Of a stretch of 9,041 nt of DNA, positions 4,778 through 9,041 are shown one piece after another; the first letter of the stretch is position 1; each line of letters starts with the position of its first letter. The DNA is from Gammaproteobacteria bacterium. GTDB taxonomy: Bacteria > Pseudomonadota > Gammaproteobacteria > SZUA-229. Under the pieces are notes generated by a model. The model was not told the DNA's origin. It saw only the letters and a program-made list of their open reading frames with translations, and made no database searches. The stretch covers positions 1 through 9,041 of the forward strand of contig JACPVK010000377.1 in the NCBI GenBank assembly GCA_016191795.1, written 5' to 3'. The position numbers and the translations under genes were made by a program.

Positions 4778-5512
4778 ATGAATACCCTCAATCGAAAACA
4801 ACGCGAACGCTTCGAGCGGGAACAACGGATACTCGATGCCGCGCGGGACATTATCAATAACGAAGGCTGGGAGCATTTGACCATGGAACGAGTCGCCACC
4901 GCTATCGAGTACTCCAAGGGTACGGTTTACAACCATTTCAGCAGCAAGGAAGACGTGGTGGGCGCGCTCAGCTGCCGCTGTATGTCGCGCATGATTGAAA
5001 TGTTCGAGCGCGCAGCGAACTGGCAGGGCAATCATCGTGAACGTATGGCCGCTGTTGGCCTGGCACATGCGCTGTATTCATTGTTGTTTCCACAGGAAGT
5101 GCAAAACATGCAAACCATCAAGGCCCCTGGCATTCGCCAGAAAATTTCTGCTGAGAAACAAAACGAAATTCTGCAACTGGAACAACGTATCACCGGCATT
5201 GTGCTCGACATCATTCGCGATGCCATGCGCGATGGTGACATTCCACCGAATACGCAACATGTACCCGATGGCATTTTTCTCGGGCTGTGGTCGATTGGTT
5301 ACGGCAGCCAGTTATTACATTTATCCGATATTCCTTTTTCCCGGCTGGGCCTGAGTGCACCGCTCGATATGCTGTGGATCAACAGTCACAAATTGCTCGA
5401 TAGCTACAACTGGCGCCCATTGAGCAGCGAGATGGATATCTACGCCCTGCGTGACACCTTACAAATTACCCTGTTTGCCGATGAAATAAACCAGATAAAT
5501 AACAACACCTGA
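4778..5512 (+). CDS. TetR/AcrR-family transcriptional regulator
   Basis: Likely a one-component repressor whose C-terminal domain senses a hydrophobic ligand. Seen: 244 aa from ATG 4778. The basic N-terminus (LNRKQRERFEREQ) leads into the TetR DNA-binding domain: helix 1 RILDAARDIINNEGWEHLT (about 17-35) and helix-turn-helix MERVATAIEYSKGTVYNHFS (36-55), ending in the family signature GTVYNHFSSKEDVV. The remaining ~180 residues are helical and divergent, as in ligand-binding domains of the family. Start choice: an in-frame ATG at 4730 would add 16 residues, but it lies before a good promoter (4739-4768) and lacks a Shine-Dalgarno. The ATG at 4778 would be nearly leaderless. The exporter gene follows after 12 nt, so the regulator probably controls it. 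The ligand is unknown and may be the exported molecule or a precursor. Confidence 0.9.
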   Translation: MNTLNRKQRERFEREQRILDAARDIINNEGWEHLTMERVATAIEYSKGTVYNHFSSKEDVVGALSCRCMSRMIEMFERAANWQGNHRERMAAVGLAHALYSLLFPQEVQNMQTIKAPGIRQKISAEKQNEILQLEQRITGIVLDIIRDAMRDGDIPPNTQHVPDGIFLGLWSIGYGSQLLHLSDIPFSRLGLSAPLDMLWINSHKLLDSYNWRPLSSEMDIYALRDTLQITLFADEINQINNNT

Positions 5513-5524
5513 GGGAGAAAACAA

Positions 5525-7837
5525 ATGATCATTCGCTACACAGAATGGCTGTTAAGATGGAAATACGCTGTGGTAGTCGCCACCCTGCTACTGGTCGCAC
5601 TTCTGGCAGCTGGCCTGCCACGATTGCACTTTACCAATGATTACCGGGTGTTTTTCAGCAAGGAAAATCCGCAATTACTGGCATTTGAAAACCTGCAAAA
5701 CACCTATACTAAAAATGACAATGTTTTGTTTGTCATTACACCTAAAGACGGCAAGGTGTTTACACCCGAAACGCTCACCGCAGTACGTGACATTACCAAA
5801 GCCAGCTGGCAAATCCCTTATTCCATTCGTGTTGACTCCATTACCAACTTCCAGCATACCAGCGCCGACGAGGATGATTTGATTGTTGATGATCTGGTGC
5901 CCGATCCGGAAACGCTCAGCGAGGAAGATCTGCAATATATCAAGGACGTTGCGCTCACTGAACCCATGCTGATTAATCGATTGATTTCAAAAGATACGGC
6001 TTACACCGGCGTAAATGTAGTAGTGCAATTACCCGGTGTAGATCAAATGAAGGAAACACCGGAAGTGGTTGATTTTGTCAGAGCCATGCGCACCGAGATG
6101 CTGCAAAAACATCCGAATATTGAAATTCGACTGGTGGGCATGATGATGATGAACCAGGCGTTTCCGGAAGCCAGTCAGCGAGATGGTATGACACTGGTAC
6201 CATTGGCTTTTTTAGCCATTATCCTCGTAACGTATATTTTGTTACGCAGTATCAGTGGCACGGCTGCCACGGTATTAATTGTTTTGTTTTCCATCATGGC
6301 GGGCATGGGTGTTGCCGGCTGGTTAGATATCAAGCTAACACCTCCTTCTGCCTCCGCACCGATCATTATTCTCACCGTAGCCATTGCCGGCGCCATACAT
6401 TTACTGGTAACCGTAGTGCAGGAAATGCACAAGGGCATGAGTAAACACGATGCCATTGTCGAAAGCATGCGCGTCAATGCCACGCCGATTTTTCTGACCA
6501 GTTTAACCACCGCACTGGGTTTTCTCAGCATGAATGCCAGTGATGCACCGCCGTTCCGCGATCTGGGAAATATTTCAGCTTTTGGCGTCGTTGCTTCTTA
6601 CATATTTACCATCAGCTTCCTGCCGGCCATCATGTATGTCCTGCCGGTTAAAGCCAGGCATTTCGTGATGGGTACTGAGCCGATGCGACATTTTGGAAGC
6701 TGGGTCGTCGAAAAACGTAAAATTATTTTGCCGGTATTTGCTCTTGTCAGTATATTGCTGGTGATGTGGGTTCCCAAAAACCAGCTCAATGATGTGTTCG
6801 TTAATTACTTTGACGAATCAGTCGAGTTCAGAGTGGATACCGATTATGCAACCAAATATCTCACCGGTACCTACACCATTGATTACTCGCTGGATAGCGG
6901 CGCCACCCAACAGGTGAGTGATCCGAAATTTTTACAGCAGGTGGAAGATTTCGCCAACTGGTATCGTGAACAACCCGAAGTCCTGCATGTCACCAGTATT
7001 ACCGACACTTTCAAGCGTCTTAACCGCAATATGCACGGTGATGACCTGGCCTGGTATAAATTGCCGGAGAACAACAAGCTGGCTGCACAGTATTTATTAC
7101 TTTATGAAATGTCATTACCTTATGGTCTTGACCTGAACAACCAGATCGATCTCGACAAACGCAGCACACGTATGAGTGTGATTCTCAAAACCATATCATC
7201 CAGTCAAATACTTGCACTGGAAGAGCGCGCCAATACCTGGCTAAAACAGAACACACCCAATATGGTTACCGACGGCGCCAGCCCGGCTGTGATGTTCTCG
7301 CACATTGGTATGCGTAACATCCAGTCTATGCTTACCGGCACGACTATTGCGCTGGTACTGATATCAGGCGTGCTGATTTTTTCTTTGCGTTCATTCAAAT
7401 ACGGCATTATCAGCTTGATACCGAATATTTTACCGGCAGCCATAGCCTTTGGTATCTGGGCCATTTTTGTCGGTGAAATAGGACTGGCGCTATCAATAGT
7501 CACCGCCATGACACTGGGTATAGTCGTCGATGACACTGTCCATTTTATTAGCAAATATATGCGTGCTCGCCACGAAAAGGATTTAGACAGCATGGATGCC
7601 GTGCGTTATGCCTTTCGCCATGTAGGCGTTGCCATGTGGGTGACGTCGGCCATATTAATTGCCGGCTTCATGATATTGTCATTGTCGGCCTTTGAACTGA
7701 ACGCCAGCATGGGTTTAATGACCAGTATGATTATCGCCATTGCATTAGCACTGGATTTCATGATGTTACCGCCGTTAATCATGATGTTTGATCACCGAAC
7801 CGTAGAGCAGGCCCACAAAGAAGAGGTACACATATGA
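5525..7837 (+). CDS. RND-superfamily (MMPL/COG1033-type) inner-membrane exporter
   Basis: Predicted proton-driven exporter of hydrophobic or lipid-like molecules. Seen: 770 aa with the duplicated RND layout. TM1 (about 14-32) is followed by a periplasmic domain (about 35-215) and TM2-6 (about 222-375). TM7 (about 399-416) is followed by a second periplasmic domain (about 420-600) and TM8-12 (about 603-755). Early landmarks are FTNDYRVFFSKENPQL, typical of this branch. In the second half, GIVVDDTVHFISKYMRAR carries the acidic pair D669-D670 in TM10, where RND pumps have their proton-relay aspartates. The equivalent first-half segment, VAIAGAIHLLVTVVQEM (286-302), has no acidic residue. The size fits two-domain COG1033 proteins and is smaller than drug-efflux HAE pumps (~1,040 aa). 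GGGAG at 5513-5517 lies 7 nt before ATG. The stop overlaps the next start (ATGA), so translation is probably coupled. No periplasmic adaptor or TolC-type gene is nearby. Confidence 0.93.
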   Translation: MIIRYTEWLLRWKYAVVVATLLLVALLAAGLPRLHFTNDYRVFFSKENPQLLAFENLQNTYTKNDNVLFVITPKDGKVFTPETLTAVRDITKASWQIPYSIRVDSITNFQHTSADEDDLIVDDLVPDPETLSEEDLQYIKDVALTEPMLINRLISKDTAYTGVNVVVQLPGVDQMKETPEVVDFVRAMRTEMLQKHPNIEIRLVGMMMMNQAFPEASQRDGMTLVPLAFLAIILVTYILLRSISGTAATVLIVLFSIMAGMGVAGWLDIKLTPPSASAPIIILTVAIAGAIHLLVTVVQEMHKGMSKHDAIVESMRVNATPIFLTSLTTALGFLSMNASDAPPFRDLGNISAFGVVASYIFTISFLPAIMYVLPVKARHFVMGTEPMRHFGSWVVEKRKIILPVFALVSILLVMWVPKNQLNDVFVNYFDESVEFRVDTDYATKYLTGTYTIDYSLDSGATQQVSDPKFLQQVEDFANWYREQPEVLHVTSITDTFKRLNRNMHGDDLAWYKLPENNKLAAQYLLLYEMSLPYGLDLNNQIDLDKRSTRMSVILKTISSSQILALEERANTWLKQNTPNMVTDGASPAVMFSHIGMRNIQSMLTGTTIALVLISGVLIFSLRSFKYGIISLIPNILPAAIAFGIWAIFVGEIGLALSIVTAMTLGIVVDDTVHFISKYMRARHEKDLDSMDAVRYAFRHVGVAMWVTSAILIAGFMILSLSAFELNASMGLMTSMIIAIALALDFMMLPPLIMMFDHRTVEQAHKEEVHI

Positions 7838-8622
7838 AAACATTTACCAACATATTACTGGCATGCCTGGTACTGGGCGCCTCATCAATTACCATGGCAC
7901 AATCAGTGGAAGAAAAAGGCCTGGAAATTGCCACCGAAGCGGACAAACGCGATACCGGATATATCGACTCCCGAGCCGAGCTCACCATGGAGTTGCGCAA
8001 CAAGCAGGGTGATACCAGCACACGCCAGGTACGCGTACGCACACTGGAAGTGAGTGGCGATGGCGACAAGAGCCTGTCTATTTTCGATGAACCGCCCGAT
8101 GTAAAAGGCACGGCATTTCTGACCTTCTCGCATGTTAAAGAGGCCGACGAACAATGGCTGTATCTGCCGGAATTAAAGCGCGTCAAACGCATTGCCTCCA
8201 AAAACAAATCCGGCCCGTTCATGGGCAGTGAATTTGCCTACGAAGATATTGCCTCGCAGGAAGTCGATAAATACACCTACAAATACCTGAAGGACGAAAC
8301 ACTCGAAGGTATTGATTGTTTTGTCGTTGAACGTTACCCGGTATATGAAAATTCCGGCTATGTTCGCCAGGTGGCCTGGATCAACAAAAAAGAATATCGC
8401 CCGGAAAAGATCGTATTCTACGATCGAAAAAATGATTTACTGAAAACCCTGATTTACAGCGATTACAAACAATATCTCGATAAATTCTGGCGTGCCGACT
8501 CTATGCATATGGAGAATCACCAAACAGGTAAGTCTACCCTGCTAACCTGGAGAAATTACAAATTCAAAAATGGCTACACCGATAATGATTTCAATCGTAA
8601 TAGTCTGGAGAATGCAAAGTAG
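7834..8622 (+). CDS. LolA-like periplasmic carrier ('outer membrane lipoprotein-sorting protein' family)
   Basis: Seen: 262 aa. A Sec signal peptide (MKTFTNILLACLVLGASSIT, cleavage near TMA-QS at 22/23) makes it periplasmic. The mature part has the hallmarks of the LolA-like family usually found beside MMPL exporters: LSIFDEPPDVKGTAFLTFSH (81-100), EQWLYLPELKRVKRI (106-120) and GPFMGSEFAYEDI (127-139), then strand-rich segments (YKYLKDETLEGIDCFVVERY, VRQVAWINKKEYRPEKIVFY). Such proteins are thought to fold as an open beta-half-barrel that shields a hydrophobic ligand, by analogy with LolA and LolB. It overlaps the exporter gene by 4 nt (7834-7837), with AAGAGG just upstream. Its TAG stop shares a G with the next gene's GTG. 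Inferred role: taking the exporter's hydrophobic product across the periplasm. Despite the family name, no evidence here links it to lipoproteins. Confidence 0.88.
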   Translation: MKTFTNILLACLVLGASSITMAQSVEEKGLEIATEADKRDTGYIDSRAELTMELRNKQGDTSTRQVRVRTLEVSGDGDKSLSIFDEPPDVKGTAFLTFSHVKEADEQWLYLPELKRVKRIASKNKSGPFMGSEFAYEDIASQEVDKYTYKYLKDETLEGIDCFVVERYPVYENSGYVRQVAWINKKEYRPEKIVFYDRKNDLLKTLIYSDYKQYLDKFWRADSMHMENHQTGKSTLLTWRNYKFKNGYTDNDFNRNSLENAK

Positions 8623-9041
8623 TGAATCTCTACCTGCGATTTCTGATTGTTTTTATTCGCGCCCTGTTCAAGCCGCGTATGGCCACTCTGGACACGTCGA
8701 TATTACGTTTTCGTGTTTTACCGAATGACCTGGATTTAAACCGGCACATGAATAATGGCCGCTATCTCAGCATTATGGATCTGGGCCGCATTGATTTAAT
8801 GACACGTATCGGCCTGTTCACCCTGGCACGGAAAAGCAGATGGCTGCCCGTGGTCGGCACAGTACACATGCGCTATCGCCGCCCGTTGAAATTATTTCAG
8901 GCATTTGAATTGCAGACACGCATTGTGTACTGGGATGAAAAATGGGTATTCATTGAACAAACCATGATCAGTCGTGGCAAGATTTGCGCACTGGGTACGG
9001 TACAGGGCCTGATTCGTGCAAAAGATGGTAATGTGCCGACG
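8622..9041 (+). CDS. Hotdog-fold acyl(-CoA) thioesterase, 4HBT_2/THEM6-like, cut by the right edge
   Basis: Probably hydrolyses an acyl-CoA or acyl-carrier thioester. Seen: 140 codons from GTG 8622 to the window edge without a stop. The N-terminus (NLYLRFLIVFIRALFKPRMA) is hydrophobic and basic and could be a membrane anchor, as in THEM6-like proteins. The hotdog signature follows: NDLDLNRHMNNGRYLSIMDL (about 35-54), with D36/D38 in the acidic catalytic region of 4-hydroxybenzoyl-CoA thioesterases and the conserved HMNN. Later strands are VGTVHMRYRRPLKLFQAFEL and WVFIEQTMISRGKICALGTV. The family length is about 150-180 aa, so most of the gene is present. The start overlaps the carrier gene's stop by one base (TAGTG), and GGAG at 8607-8610 lies 11 nt before it. 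Tight coupling to the exporter suggests the substrate is an acyl derivative. The substrate itself is not known. Confidence 0.85.
   Translation, partial: MNLYLRFLIVFIRALFKPRMATLDTSILRFRVLPNDLDLNRHMNNGRYLSIMDLGRIDLMTRIGLFTLARKSRWLPVVGTVHMRYRRPLKLFQAFELQTRIVYWDEKWVFIEQTMISRGKICALGTVQGLIRAKDGNVPT

Noticed and set aside
7204..7593. 129-codon minus-strand frame inside the exporter gene (also similar frames at 6175-6531 and 7779-8222)
   Set aside because: These are antisense shadows of clearly real membrane-protein and carrier genes, with no independent start signals.
7834..7866. Lipoprotein signal (LLAC at residues 8-11) in the LolA-like carrier
   Set aside because: The residue two before the cysteine is Leu, the hydrophobic stretch before it is too short, and a normal Sec cleavage site (TMA-QS) follows at 22/23.

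Overview
The window looks like a piece of a gammaproteobacterial chromosome of moderate GC content. The reasons are a YaiL/DUF2058 protein whose C-terminus (NDPYADYKVPDDLMW) is almost identical to that of the enterobacterial family, a TruD very like E. coli TruD, ArfB, MscL, and abundant REP-type palindromic repeats. The genus cannot be named from the sequence. No tRNA, rRNA, CRISPR array, transposase gene or phage gene was seen.

Left part (1-2086): the 5' end of an outer-membrane beta-barrel gene runs off the left edge on the minus strand. A 475-bp gene-free spacer follows. It holds a near-perfect 31-bp inverted repeat (a REPIN-like element) flanked on both sides by almost identical TTAACAAT tandem boxes. 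Then come mscL, with an unusual zinc-ribbon-like tail, and yaiL, both on the plus strand. The yaiL 3' flank carries an 8-bp tandem repeat and a palindromic element that separates it from the convergent minus-strand genes.

Middle part (2087-4629, minus strand): arfB, an RsuA/RluB-family pseudouridine synthase and truD form a co-oriented RNA-modification and ribosome-rescue group. The two spacers in this group each contain a copy of one REP family (unit core GTCAGCC-TGAA-GGCTGAC) arranged as an inverted pair. One pair carries three compensatory base-pair changes that keep each unit hairpin intact. The other pair is wrapped in an outer inverted pair of GCAAAT-rich repeats, one of which supplies the last codons and stop of the pseudouridine synthase gene.

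Right part (4739-9041, plus strand): a tight operon encodes a TetR regulator, a 12-TM RND/MMPL exporter (12-nt gap), a periplasmic LolA-like lipid carrier (4-nt overlap) and a hotdog-fold acyl thioesterase (1-nt overlap, cut by the right edge). The promoter in front of the regulator has a perfect -35 box and a TGACG-TTG-CGTCA palindrome in its spacer, which suggests autoregulation. The gene content suggests a self-regulated pathway that processes an acylated hydrophobic molecule and moves it from the inner membrane towards the outer membrane. The substrate is unknown, and this is the best candidate in the window for an undescribed system.
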